Part shown: in pieces, positions 24,717 through 33,621 of the stretch
Position numbering within the stretch: the first letter of the stretch is position 1
Layout of the letters: every line of letters begins with the position of its first letter
Assembly: GCA_942490945.1 (NCBI GenBank)
Contig: CALNYZ010000017.1
Span: 310,001-374,000, forward strand
DNA length: 64,000 bases
Reading direction: 5' to 3'
Origin: CALNYZ01 sp942490945
Lineage (GTDB): Bacteria > Pseudomonadota > Gammaproteobacteria > UBA6429 > Thiohalophilaceae
Translations under genes and position numbers: made by a program
Notes under the pieces: generated by a model
Database searches by the model: none
What the model was told of the DNA's origin: nothing
Seen by the model: the letters and a program-made list of their open reading frames with translations, nothing else

Positions 24717-25772
24717 CTATTGGCAAGAGAAATAAATCATATGCTCATTATCAACCGATGCTGACGCACCCAGACTGATAAATCCTGAACCCGACAGAGG
24801 AAACTCCTCGCCATGTATAAACACTTCCTTACCACCCTGGGTTTTTACAAAGGTACCATTGGTACTCTTGTCTATGACTACGAATTTGCCATTTCGATAA
24901 ACGATCTCGGCATGATGTCGTGATGCACAATCTGCCTTCACAATAATACTGGAAGATTTGCCTCTACCCAGTGCAATCTCGCTTGAACGCGATGACACTT
25001 CGGTGATTTTTTCGTGATAGGTAAGATATAATTGCTGACCACGTGAGAACAAGGCATGTATGCGTGATTCATTCATACTCTCGGTTAGTGTGGTGTCACC
25101 TTCCTCCAGTATGCTGTCAGTCTGGCGATTTAATTCAGGAAGTGCGCCTGTGCTGATAGTAAGCATTTCCAGAAACTGGTTGGGTTGGCGCAAGATAAAC
25201 TTGCCCAATTCTTCCAACAGTGCATTTTCCACACGGTCAGGCGCTATGGAAAAATGCTGTGTTCCAATATTTTCGAAATTATCGATAATGATAAATATCT
25301 TGTTACTGGCAAAATCTGATTTAAAGAAAACACGTACCGGGATTGTTGATGACAATTCGATCACATCGTTTGTCTGTTTGATCACGTTAATATCACAATT
25401 CTTGATATTTTTCAGATAACTATCAACATCAGCGATATCTTTTTTGGCAATGGAAATATGATCCTCCGTCACCAGTTTGTAAATAAACCCGACGACTTCA
25501 TCTTCATGACTGCTACGTGCATGAACTTCATAATTCTGTTGCTGGAATGTGGTAATAGCCATATTCGTTGCAATCCTGAAGTCAACTTTGATTTCAGGAT
25601 TAAGTATATTCAGTTGATCGAGAATTTGATGAAAAAAATCGTAAATCGTACGCATCTGATCAATAATCGCACTGCGACGCAATTGATTCAGATCTTCCTT
25701 GCCATGCGAGACCTCGTCCTGACGTGATAATACTACCTGAGCTTGTTTACGTAACGCTTCAATAACTGACAT
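24717..25772 (-). CDS. FHA-domain protein with helical N-terminal domain
   Basis: 351 residues. The C-terminal ~90 residues form an FHA domain: IALGRGKSSSIIVKADCASRHHAEIVY with the phosphothreonine-binding Arg, Ser and His, then DKSTNGTFV. The N-terminal ~250 residues are mainly helical and unknown (DQMRTIYDFFHQILDQLNIL). It probably recognises a Thr-phosphorylated partner, although no Ser/Thr kinase is encoded in this window. GGAG precedes the ATG. It sits between the FKBP gene and the 231-residue hypothetical on the same strand. Confidence 0.85.
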   Translation of the reverse strand: MSVIEALRKQAQVVLSRQDEVSHGKEDLNQLRRSAIIDQMRTIYDFFHQILDQLNILNPEIKVDFRIATNMAITTFQQQNYEVHARSSHEDEVVGFIYKLVTEDHISIAKKDIADVDSYLKNIKNCDINVIKQTNDVIELSSTIPVRVFFKSDFASNKIFIIIDNFENIGTQHFSIAPDRVENALLEELGKFILRQPNQFLEMLTISTGALPELNRQTDSILEEGDTTLTESMNESRIHALFSRGQQLYLTYHEKITEVSSRSSEIALGRGKSSSIIVKADCASRHHAEIVYRNGKFVVIDKSTNGTFVKTQGGKEVFIHGEEFPLSGSGFISLGASASVDNEHMIYFSCQ

Positions 25773-25902
25773 GGATACTCCGATATACCTATGCTTTATA
25801 TATATGCAGTAATACTAGACAAAATCGCCTTGTAAATTAAGCATTATTTTTAGTATAAAAAGATAAATATTAGCAACTTCTGTTATAGATAACTACTTTG
25901 CC

Positions 25903-26598
25903 TCACTGGACAGCTGATTCAAGCTCACCTGAAGTCAGATTTTCCTCCAGAAACTTTTGATAGTTCTCTGCATCAATAATCTGTGTTCCATCACAGTTAA
26001 ACTGTAATCGTACAATACTCTGAACCATACAGATGGTCACGTTTCGCAAATAATATTCCGGTAAATTGCGTAAAACTTTCAGCGTTGAAATGATAGACCG
26101 GATTTCAGTCTCTTGCATTGCTTCCCACGTATCATTACGGTGATTCAATATATTTTGCCAGTACCCTGGCAGTTGCTTATATGTAGTATGTGATTTGATT
26201 GCCGCATAGGTATCGCTGACAAAGTTAATCTTGTCCTGATAAGCTATGGGTGGAAATTGCCGGTCGATATAGGTTTTTTGCGCTATCTTTTCAGCGCTGT
26301 GGATTTCCTGTCGCAAGGGATCAAACACGGAATGCGTACGAATTTCGCCATTGTTGAACCCCAGATAAATCCGGTAGGTACTGCGATTAAGCAAAATCTC
26401 TTCGAGATTTTCTGCTATCTGTGGAAACAGGTTATCCACTTCGCTATTATAACGCTTTCGTGCCGGAATCGATTCACGAATGGAAGGATCACCTCGTATT
26501 CCTACCAATAGATTGGTGGAATTCAGTCCGGAAGCACTGACAATACTTTCTTTTAGAACCAGCTCTTCGAGTTCTTTATCATTAAATTGTTCCGGCAT
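25903..26598 (-). CDS. Hypothetical protein linked to M16 protease and FHA genes
   Basis: 231 residues, not recognised. It is hydrophilic and mixed alpha/beta; a central GEIRTHSVFDPLRQEIHSAE is followed by helices. No signal peptide, membrane span or cysteine motif. It starts 3 bp after the stop codon of the M16 protease gene, so the two are surely cotranscribed, and the FHA gene follows after 130 bp. The stretch RIYLGFNNGEIRTHSVF has a PilZ- or Cache-like feel, but I do not assign it. Confidence 0.55.
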   Translation of the reverse strand: MPEQFNDKELEELVLKESIVSASGLNSTNLLVGIRGDPSIRESIPARKRYNSEVDNLFPQIAENLEEILLNRSTYRIYLGFNNGEIRTHSVFDPLRQEIHSAEKIAQKTYIDRQFPPIAYQDKINFVSDTYAAIKSHTTYKQLPGYWQNILNHRNDTWEAMQETEIRSIISTLKVLRNLPEYYLRNVTICMVQSIVRLQFNCDGTQIIDAENYQKFLEENLTSGELESAVQ

Positions 26599-26601
26599 AA
26601 T

Positions 26602-29583
26602 CTAGATAAGCTCATAGGGTATTAATTGCAGTTTATCAACTTGCTGTTGCATACCTTTGTGAGTAACAACAGCCGTACTTGCCTTGTCGGGCTGTAAATA
26701 GTGTTCGGCAACACGCTTTATATCCGCCACCGTTACATCCAGTACCTGCTGTCGATACTGTTGTCGCACGGCAGCGGTCCGCCCATACAGTTCATTGTGG
26801 TACGCATCTTTTGCTTCACCTGCAGGTGAACCGGGTTTATCCATACCACTTATCACGCCAAGAATGGCTTCTTCAAGACGGCTGTCCAGATCTTTGGCTT
26901 TCATAATCCAGTCCAGTGAACGATCAAAGTCAGTCAGTGTTTCCTGCAAGCGTGGATCACGATAGGAGTAAAATCGAAACACGGCGTTATCCACATCAAA
27001 ACTCGCGCCACCACCATAGGCACCACCCTGTTCTCTTATAGCAGTATGTAAAAATCCATTGCGCAACACATGGCTTAATAATGATAACGCAGCAGCATCA
27101 TCATGTGTCATGGACACAGCTGGATAGGCACGCGCACAAAAGTTTACCTGGCTGTTCACGAACCAGGCCTGGTTTTGCTGTTCTGCAACGCCGTCCAGGC
27201 TGAATACGCTATTCGCCTGACTCTCTGATAACACTGGCTCCCAGGCTGAAACAAATTGCCCTTCCAGTTGCTGCAAGCGTTCAGCTTCACTGATTAACAA
27301 AAACTCCTTGTTGTTTTGTTGTACCAATGCATGCAGTTCAGCGAGTGAATTTGCAAAATGTTTAACTGCATCGGTATCAGCAAATGAGGTATCAAATTGT
27401 TTGAGTTGCTTAATTCCTGCCAGGCCACGCATGTTATGTGAATAGCTGGCAAGCGGAGAAAAGTTCGCCGATGCAGCCATCATGGCCAGCGCATGACCAT
27501 TACTGGTTATACTTTGCTCGGCACGCGAACGCTGCTGCGCTATTTGATCCTTGATACGTGCGTACTCGTCATAACGTGCGCTGGTGTAGGTATCCAGCAT
27601 GAGCTGGTTAAAGTCATCATACTTTTCCAGCAAGGCTTTACCTGACAACACAAGGTGACCGGTTACCTGATTGACATCATTTATGTCGCTACGAATAGAT
27701 GAATAGGCGCGTATGCCACCACTTACCTGGTACTGCCGACTCTGAGTTGCCAGGTAGTCTGCATCCTTGCAACCAAGCTTTGTCATAAGCTGGCTGTAAT
27801 AAGACAAATAAACCAGTTGTTCTTTTGCGATGGCTGGTAATGTGGTTATAACCTGCTGGTAGACCAGACCATTGGTAGGCTGGGCGAATTTCGCTATTTT
27901 TATCCACCCACGTGCTGAATATTCACCTTTTGCGATTTCTAAATCGGCAGGAATATCACTGCGATCAACTTTCGGCAGAATGGATGCATCATCCTCCTGC
28001 ATTTGTCGCTCGTTCAATGCTTTGGCATTTTCCACGATATGTTCTATTTGTTGCTGCGATAAGGCGGACCTGATTTGTTTCAGTCTTTCTGCTTCAGCCA
28101 GCTCCTTATTCTTGTTCAGGTTACTATCCGGTTTCATGGTCAGCCGGACCCGATGCATGTTTTCCAGTAACAATTTTTTTACCAGATTTTTTATGAATTC
28201 AGGATCCTTGACTTGCTCGCGTAATTTCTCCAGCACCGGGTCAAGATTCAACAAGGCAACGGGATCACCGCGATGAATGGCACTCGGTAATGCTTCCAGA
28301 ATCAGCTGCAATCCATATGGATAACTGTCGCCACTGATTTCACGCTGACTCAACTCGAGTTGATGCAGTGCTGCTTCAACATCCTGTTGCGGTATTCCAT
28401 TTTCGGCTACATTGCGTAATGTATCCAGAATCATATTTTCAACAGCAACTGACTTGTCTGCTTCCGACCCCTCCAGTCCGCACATAAAACTTAATTCACG
28501 ATTGGAATCGTCCAGACCACATAAGGATGAAGGTGAATTTCCTAACCCGGTTGTTTCAAGGGCATGGCGCAATGGTGAAGCACTATTATCAAGCAAAACA
28601 CTGGAAAGCAAATGTGCCTGCATTAAACTTTCCAGATCGATATTTTTCCCCCACAACCAGGCCATAACAACATGTGTTTTATTATCGGGGTCTTCATTAC
28701 TATCGATACCGTAAAATTCTTCTACCACAACCGGCGCCAAATAATGCTTTTCATCGGTAACTTCAATAACCTCATCAAGCCTGCCAAAATGTGACAAGGC
28801 ATTATCTTCAAAACGTTGCTGATGTTCATGTGCCGGTATATCACCATAAGTCATGAATACCGCATTGGAAGGGTGATAATGAGTTTTATAAAAATGCTGC
28901 AATTGCTCATAACTCAGATCCGGGATGTGTTCCGGATCACCACCACTATTATAATGATAGGTTGTCGTCGGATAGAGGTACTTGTACAGTGCTTCCCAGA
29001 CAACACTGACAGGCGAACTTAACGCGCCCTTCATTTCATTAAACACGACGCCCTTGAATAATAATTTTGATCCAGGATTATCTGCTTCTTCAAATTCAAG
29101 ACGGTGTCCTTCCTGTGCAAAATCGAGCTCGTCCAGACGTGCAAAAAAAACTGCATCGAGATAGACATCCAGCAGATTATTAAAATCTTTTTTATTTTTA
29201 CTGGCGAACGGATACGCCGTCCAGTCGCTACTGGTAAAGGCGTTCATGAAGGTATTCAGCGAACGCCTGATCATCATAAAAAAAGGGTCGCGGACCGGGT
29301 ATTTTTTTGACCCGCATAAAGAGGTGTGTTCCAGAATATGTGCCACGCCGGTTGAATCCATCGGTACGGTACGTAAGGCCACCAAAAATACGTTCTCACT
29401 GTTATCACTCGCGAGGTGATAATGCATGGCGCCTGTCGAGCGGTGACAATACACTTCCACTGTCAGCTTGAGTGATGCGATATATTCACTGCGCTGCCAT
29501 TCAAAGGCAGCATGCACTTGTTGTGGTGCCATGCTCTTGTCAGATTGTTCCTGCTTCGTCGTTGCTTGCAGCGTAGGGGTCAT
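26602..29583 (-). CDS. M16C (PreP-like) insulinase-family metallopeptidase
   Basis: 993 residues, the length of presequence-protease-type enzymes, with two homologous halves. The inverted zinc motif H82-x-x-E85-H86 lies in GVAHILEHTSLCGSKKYPVRDPF, and the distal metal-binding Glu is in VVFNEMKGAL. The C-terminal half has REQGGAYGGG, the substrate-binding Arg/Tyr motif. No signal peptide, so it is a cytoplasmic peptidase for oligopeptides. AAGGA precedes the ATG. It heads the operon M16 / 231-residue protein / FHA / FKBP. Confidence 0.93.
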   Translation of the reverse strand: MTPTLQATTKQEQSDKSMAPQQVHAAFEWQRSEYIASLKLTVEVYCHRSTGAMHYHLASDNSENVFLVALRTVPMDSTGVAHILEHTSLCGSKKYPVRDPFFMMIRRSLNTFMNAFTSSDWTAYPFASKNKKDFNNLLDVYLDAVFFARLDELDFAQEGHRLEFEEADNPGSKLLFKGVVFNEMKGALSSPVSVVWEALYKYLYPTTTYHYNSGGDPEHIPDLSYEQLQHFYKTHYHPSNAVFMTYGDIPAHEHQQRFEDNALSHFGRLDEVIEVTDEKHYLAPVVVEEFYGIDSNEDPDNKTHVVMAWLWGKNIDLESLMQAHLLSSVLLDNSASPLRHALETTGLGNSPSSLCGLDDSNRELSFMCGLEGSEADKSVAVENMILDTLRNVAENGIPQQDVEAALHQLELSQREISGDSYPYGLQLILEALPSAIHRGDPVALLNLDPVLEKLREQVKDPEFIKNLVKKLLLENMHRVRLTMKPDSNLNKNKELAEAERLKQIRSALSQQQIEHIVENAKALNERQMQEDDASILPKVDRSDIPADLEIAKGEYSARGWIKIAKFAQPTNGLVYQQVITTLPAIAKEQLVYLSYYSQLMTKLGCKDADYLATQSRQYQVSGGIRAYSSIRSDINDVNQVTGHLVLSGKALLEKYDDFNQLMLDTYTSARYDEYARIKDQIAQQRSRAEQSITSNGHALAMMAASANFSPLASYSHNMRGLAGIKQLKQFDTSFADTDAVKHFANSLAELHALVQQNNKEFLLISEAERLQQLEGQFVSAWEPVLSESQANSVFSLDGVAEQQNQAWFVNSQVNFCARAYPAVSMTHDDAAALSLLSHVLRNGFLHTAIREQGGAYGGGASFDVDNAVFRFYSYRDPRLQETLTDFDRSLDWIMKAKDLDSRLEEAILGVISGMDKPGSPAGEAKDAYHNELYGRTAAVRQQYRQQVLDVTVADIKRVAEHYLQPDKASTAVVTHKGMQQQVDKLQLIPYELI

Positions 29584-29611
29584 TCCTTATCCTTTAATAA
29601 TTTACTTGATG

Positions 29612-30106
29612 TCATTTCACAAATTTCGCAATATCCGGTGTTTTATAACCATAGTAGACAATCTTGCCTTCCGGGCTCACCAATACCATGGTAGGGGTAA
29701 CCTGTGCCTGGTAGGCATCGGCGACATCCAGATTATTCAACCGTTCTGCCAGGGTAATATAAGGGATTTCATTGTCCTTGACGTACTCAGCCACGTCTTC
29801 CGGATATTCACCCCCTATATTAATTCCCGCCAGCGTGAGTCCGCGATTGTAATAGCGCGTATACAGTTGCTTGAATTCCTTGATATGGGCATAACAATAT
29901 ACACATTCAACTGCCCAGAAGATTAGCAGTACATGGCCTTTTTTGCGCATCTCGGCAAGGCTATGTTTCTTGCCATTTTGATCAGCGAGAGTAAAATCTC
30001 CCGCCGTCTGGCCAAGCAGAGATTTAGCATGAACCGGGCCGCTCAAAACAAAAAGAATCAATAGCCATACTAACGGTAAGCTAATGTGGTGGTTTTTATA
30101 GCGCAT
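29612..30106 (-). CDS. TlpA/ResA-like thioredoxin-fold protein, secreted
   Basis: 164 residues with an N-terminal signal or anchor sequence (LVWLLILFVLSGPVHA). The thioredoxin fold has a C68-x-x-C71 motif (CVYC) after LLIFWAVE and a cis-Pro strand QVTPTMVLVSPEGKIVY. It is similar to AhpC/TSA-type TlpA reductants acting in the periplasm on cytochrome c or other disulfides. It lies 28 bp upstream of the M16 gene on the same strand. A second protein of the same type is encoded at 33021-33536. Confidence 0.85.
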   Translation of the reverse strand: MRYKNHHISLPLVWLLILFVLSGPVHAKSLLGQTAGDFTLADQNGKKHSLAEMRKKGHVLLIFWAVECVYCYAHIKEFKQLYTRYYNRGLTLAGINIGGEYPEDVAEYVKDNEIPYITLAERLNNLDVADAYQAQVTPTMVLVSPEGKIVYYGYKTPDIAKFVK

Positions 30107-30258
30107 AAATCAATTTCACTCCAAAATCTGCTTTCAGGATTTTACCTGTCAGCCGTTCAGGTTAAAATAACACGCAGCACAGGTCGATAGCTATATATAC
30201 TGGCGTATTACGCAGCTACACCCTGACATGACGTATTAAAACAATAGTAAGGTCTGAC

Positions 30259-31026
30259 ATGATAATTGTAATTTCTCCAGCCAAAACGCTCGATCTTGAC
30301 ACACCACCCATGACTTCAACCTATTCGACACCGGAATTCCTCGACGATTCAAAAAAATTGGTTACCCGCATGCGCAAGTTTGATGCAGCTGGTCTCAAAA
30401 GTCTGATGAGTGTCAGCGACAAGATTGCCGAATTGAACGTGACGCGCTTTAAAAAATTTAAAACGCCCTTTACACCAAAAAATGCCAAACAGGCGGCGCT
30501 GGCCTTTAAAGGCGATGTCTATACCGGTCTGAATATTGAATCGTATACCAAGCGTGACCTGACCTTTGCGCAAAAGCATTTACGCATTCTTTCCGGCTTG
30601 TATGGTGTATTACGACCACTTGATCTGATGCAACCATACAGACTGGAAATGGGCACCCGGGTGGATATTCAAAAAGCCAACAACCTGTATCAATTCTGGG
30701 ATGATCGCGTTACCCAGGCCATTAATAAGGAACTGGCCGGGATGAAATCTGACGTACTCATCAATCTGGCTTCGAATGAGTATTTTAAAGTCATTAAACC
30801 TGCAATATTGAAGGCAAACATTATTACACCAGAATTCAAGGAAAAAAAAGCGGGTACCTACAAAATGATCGGCTTGTTCGCAAAAAAAGCCCGTGGCGCA
30901 ATGAGCAGCTATATTATAAAAAACCGCCTATCTGACCCGGCCGACATAAAAAAATTCAGCGAAGATGGTTACAAATTCAATGCCAAACTGTCGAGTGACG
31001 ATAAATGGGTATTTACTCGCGGTTAA
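30259..31026 (+). CDS. yaaA: Peroxide stress protein YaaA
   Basis: 255 residues, the usual length for the family (258 in E. coli). It opens with MIIVISPAKTLDLDTP and has LSGLYGVLRPLDLMQPYRLEMGT, LINLASNEYFKVI and ARGAMSSYII, the conserved YaaA/UPF0246 blocks. In E. coli YaaA lowers free iron and DNA damage under H2O2 stress. An AAGG site precedes the ATG. It is followed after 6 bp by a thioredoxin-like gene, a sensible partner for oxidative stress defence. Confidence 0.95.
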   Translation: MIIVISPAKTLDLDTPPMTSTYSTPEFLDDSKKLVTRMRKFDAAGLKSLMSVSDKIAELNVTRFKKFKTPFTPKNAKQAALAFKGDVYTGLNIESYTKRDLTFAQKHLRILSGLYGVLRPLDLMQPYRLEMGTRVDIQKANNLYQFWDDRVTQAINKELAGMKSDVLINLASNEYFKVIKPAILKANIITPEFKEKKAGTYKMIGLFAKKARGAMSSYIIKNRLSDPADIKKFSEDGYKFNAKLSSDDKWVFTRG

Positions 31027-31032
31027 ACCCTG

Positions 31033-31386
31033 ATGCTGTCTGATCTTATCTATGATGTTTCATTGGAAACATTTGCAAGTCTAGTTCTTGCAGAGTCAAA
31101 CCAGCAACCGGTACTGGTAGATTTCTGGGCCGATTGGTGTAGTCCCTGCATTATCCTTGCTCCCGTACTGGAAAAGGTTGTTACAGAGTACGCCAGCAGA
31201 ATCAAACTGGCCAAACTGGAAGTCGATGAAAATGAAAATATGAAGCTCGCCGGCCAATACAAGGTGCGAGGATTCCCGACAGTTATCCTGTTCTACAAAG
31301 AAACAGAACTGGCCCGATTTAGCAGCGCACAATCACCGCAGTATATTAAGGAGTTTATACAAACACACGTCGGTGAATTTTTATAA
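31033..31386 (+). CDS. Thioredoxin-like protein with CSPC active site
   Basis: 117 residues, one thioredoxin domain. The active site reads W-C36-S-P-C39 in DFWADWCSPCIILAP rather than the canonical WCGPC, and the cis-Pro strand is VRGFPTVILF. Pro next to the second Cys suggests a reducing thioredoxin, with Ser replacing Gly perhaps altering the redox potential. Cytoplasmic. It follows yaaA by 6 bp, so it is likely coexpressed. It ends directly against the convergent FHA gene (31387). Confidence 0.9.
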   Translation: MLSDLIYDVSLETFASLVLAESNQQPVLVDFWADWCSPCIILAPVLEKVVTEYASRIKLAKLEVDENENMKLAGQYKVRGFPTVILFYKETELARFSSAQSPQYIKEFIQTHVGEFL

Positions 31387-31806
31387 CTATTTCCTGGTTT
31401 TTTTCCCGGCTTTTTTGGATGAGTCTTTCTTTTTTGTTACAAACACACCCGGTATCCAGGTTTTATGCAGTTGCGCTGTTTCTTCCGGCTTTAGTGGTTC
31501 GGCATTATCAAACTTGAAATTGGTTGTGCCAATACGAATGATATCACCGTGTTGTAATCGATGCAGGCTGATAACCTCATCGTTTACATATGTGTGATTG
31601 GTACTGTCCAAATCCTGTACTATATAATCGTACTCGCCTTCTGTTGCCTCATTGAATACAATTTCGATAACCGCATGCTGCTTGCTAACCAGCACATCTT
31701 CCAGACTTATGTCATTATCTTCGTCCCGTCCAATACGAGTCTGCACCTGCGCCAGGGGAATTTTAATTCCGACACTACCATCCTGAATTTGCAGCAGCTT
31801 GGCCAT
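31387..31806 (-). CDS. FHA-domain protein with basic C-terminal tail
   Basis: 139 residues. Residues 1-95 are an FHA domain: TRIGRDEDNDISLEDVLVSKQHAVIEI (Arg, Ser, His for phosphopeptide binding) and DLDSTNHTYVNDE. The tail is Lys-rich (VTKKKDSSKKAGKKTRK), probably binding nucleic acid or acidic lipids. TAAGG lies before the ATG. It is the third gene of a compact minus-strand operon with a small membrane protein (3-bp gap) and a hypothetical protein. Confidence 0.88.
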   Translation of the reverse strand: MAKLLQIQDGSVGIKIPLAQVQTRIGRDEDNDISLEDVLVSKQHAVIEIVFNEATEGEYDYIVQDLDSTNHTYVNDEVISLHRLQHGDIIRIGTTNFKFDNAEPLKPEETAQLHKTWIPGVFVTKKKDSSKKAGKKTRK

Positions 31807-31809
31807 ACC

Positions 31810-32133
31810 TTAACTGAGTACTGCCAAAAAATACGGTATCCAAACCACGGCTAACAAACCGGCAGTAAGCAAATTGACGATGAGTATTATTTTATATCGT
31901 GCCCGTTCCGCATCCTGTGTTTGCGTAAACCAGATACTTGCAATCAGGGAATCCAGTAACAACACCATAAAAAATAGTGGTGCCATTACCGGCATTAACA
32001 GCGTCCGTACCATTTGCCAGCCTTCGTAGGTTATTTCCACATCAAAAGGTGCCTTAAACACCAGTGTTAACAGTGCCAGCGTAATAAGGACCACGCGCAT
32101 GGGTTTAAATATTGCAAACAGTTTTTTTATCAT
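31810..32133 (-). CDS. Small integral membrane protein
   Basis: 107 residues from MIKKLFAIFKPMRVVLITLALL, with three hydrophobic segments (VVLITLALLTLVF, LLMPVMAPLFFMVLLLDSLIA, ILIVNLLTAGLLAVVWIPYFLAV). Not recognised as a named family. The chosen ATG lies 4 nt after the stop of the preceding gene; a longer frame to 32226 overlapping that gene is rejected. Probably part of the same unit as the FHA protein, which it precedes by 3 bp, and so may be its membrane partner. Confidence 0.65.
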   Translation of the reverse strand: MIKKLFAIFKPMRVVLITLALLTLVFKAPFDVEITYEGWQMVRTLLMPVMAPLFFMVLLLDSLIASIWFTQTQDAERARYKIILIVNLLTAGLLAVVWIPYFLAVLS

Positions 32134-32137
32134 ATGC

Positions 32138-32578
32138 TTAATGTATGTTGGGATTAAAGGTAACGTTAATTTTCGTTTGCGATCCGGATTGGGACTTTGA
32201 TCCAGCCTGGTCATTCGCCGCCGCATTATTGTCAGGCTCGAGGACCTGGTCGAAAATCAGATCGACTGTAAACGAGTCACCATGCGTGGTCGCCTGTACC
32301 TGCTTTAAATCTGGCAACCGAACAGCAAGGTAGGAACACATCGCCGCCATGGTTTGCTCATTTTCAGCCAGTAATGCCTGCACAAGGTTCACTGTGACAA
32401 ACTGTGCACGCCGGGTTTGATCGGGCAATGTATAAAACTCACCATTATATTTGAAACCCTGCTCCATTTTCAGATCCATATTTTCCAGATACTGAAATTG
32501 ATCCGGCGCAAGTGGCTTGCTCCTGTCATACTCGAGCTTCACTTCACCGTTAAGACTGACGAATAACCGATCATTCAT
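32138..32578 (-). CDS. Hypothetical protein, first gene of the small FHA operon
   Basis: 146 residues from MNDRLFVSLNGEVKLEYDRS. The first ~110 residues are mixed alpha/beta (LDQTRR, FVTVNLVQALL, MAAMCSYLAVRLPDLKQV, SFTVDLIFDQVL), followed by a Ser/Gln/Asn-rich low-complexity tail. No signal peptide. The start at 32578 has GGGAG a little far upstream; a longer frame to 32605 is possible. No function assigned; it is tightly linked to the membrane protein and FHA genes. Confidence 0.6.
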   Translation of the reverse strand: MNDRLFVSLNGEVKLEYDRSKPLAPDQFQYLENMDLKMEQGFKYNGEFYTLPDQTRRAQFVTVNLVQALLAENEQTMAAMCSYLAVRLPDLKQVQATTHGDSFTVDLIFDQVLEPDNNAAANDQAGSKSQSGSQTKINVTFNPNIH

Positions 32579-33020
32579 TCCATGCTGACTCCCACAACCG
32601 CACACAGTTTACCCGATTAACGATAATGACTCACCTGAAAATATATTAAATCCATAAAATCATTAACTTATTAAAGGATATTCATGCCAATTAAATATTA
32701 TTTGGACTAACTTGTTTAATTAGAAAGGAAAAGTGTATGTATATATTGAGAGAACGTAAGATGTTCAAAAATCAATCTGGATAAAAAAAATGTTTACACT
32801 AGACTCAAAATTACAGTGTTGCCCTAGTTTACTCCTTGAACCTATTGAACACTATTGGGAGCTTGATAAAAGATACTGTTGTGAATGTCCAACTTCGATT
32901 GGAAATCCTGATGTATCCTTGATAGCACCCACCTTGAACCCAGCGGTTCAAGAAAAACGGGGCAACATTTTTTATGTGCCCGTTATTTTAAACTTGACTA
33001 TCTCTTCTTGTCGTCGCGCA
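32579..33020. other. Intergenic region with hairpins, no supported gene
   Basis: An AT-rich spacer. Two dyads lie at its right end. CTTGAACC / GGTTCAAG with a 4-nt loop is at 32933-32952. An imperfect stem, AACGGGGCA / TGCCCGTT, is at 32956-32989; on the minus strand it is followed by GTTTTTC and probably terminates the TlpA-like gene that ends at 33021. A plus-strand frame at 32790-33104 runs through this hairpin and into that gene and is not accepted. Confidence 0.5.
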
Positions 33021-33536
33021 CTATTTTTTTGCCGCTACCGAGTTCTGCTGAATAAACTCTTCGATCAAACTGGTGGGAACCGCACCCACTTCCTGCGCAC
33101 GTAATGTACCTTTTGGATCAAACAGCAAAAAACTGGGTGTGCCGATCCAGGGTCGATTTGCATATTCCATGTAGATATGCGCCACATCTTCCGGTTCACC
33201 TATCAGGTTTGGAAAATCCACATTGTGACGTTTGATAAAACCTTTGGCTTCCGCAAATCTTGCCTTGCCATCAAGGGTTATGCCCAGAACAGTCGCATCC
33301 GTGTCTGAATGCACCAGGTGAAAATCAACATATTGATGTGCTTCTTTATTGCAAATATGGCAGTCCGACGCCCAGAACATGACCAGGGTCCATTTGCCCT
33401 TGCCTGTATAGTCAGTGACTTTTGCTGCCGTGCCGGAAAAGTCTTTCAGACCTCCGGCATACGCCATCGAAGCCATGTTAAACAGAATTAGAACCAGTAA
33501 AAACGGCTTTATTTTATTTATAAGCAAATTTTTCAC
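33021..33536 (-). CDS. TlpA-like periplasmic thioredoxin-fold protein
   Basis: 171 residues with a signal peptide (PFLLVLILFNMASMAYA). The thioredoxin fold has C59-x-x-C62 (CHIC) in LVMFWASDCHICNKE, a substrate strand WIGTPSFLLFDPKGTL with cis-Pro, and an additional helix. It likely acts as a periplasmic disulfide reductase. The start is GTG at 33536 with GAGGAG 6 nt upstream. It is transcribed in the same direction as gshA, which lies 85 bp upstream, but separated enough for its own promoter. Confidence 0.85.
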   Translation of the reverse strand: MKNLLINKIKPFLLVLILFNMASMAYAGGLKDFSGTAAKVTDYTGKGKWTLVMFWASDCHICNKEAHQYVDFHLVHSDTDATVLGITLDGKARFAEAKGFIKRHNVDFPNLIGEPEDVAHIYMEYANRPWIGTPSFLLFDPKGTLRAQEVGAVPTSLIEEFIQQNSVAAKK

Positions 33537-33621
33537 ACAACACTCCTCAAAACTTGTTCAATTTTTATAATCTGTAATAATGGTTGAGACCTGAAAAGCG
33601 GCAATATAGTTCAGTACGATA

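Noticed and set aside
27872..28276. 134-codon Ser/Cys-rich plus-strand frame within the M16 protease gene
   Set aside because: Antisense artefact of the protease coding sequence.
29468..29926. 152-codon plus-strand frame across the M16/TlpA junction
   Set aside because: Antisense to two conserved genes whose motifs fix the coding strand.
32790..33104. Plus-strand 104-codon frame, cysteine-rich at its start
   Set aside because: It runs through a terminator-like hairpin and 84 bp into the 3' end of the well-supported TlpA-like gene; no Shine-Dalgarno site and the end has shadow-frame composition.
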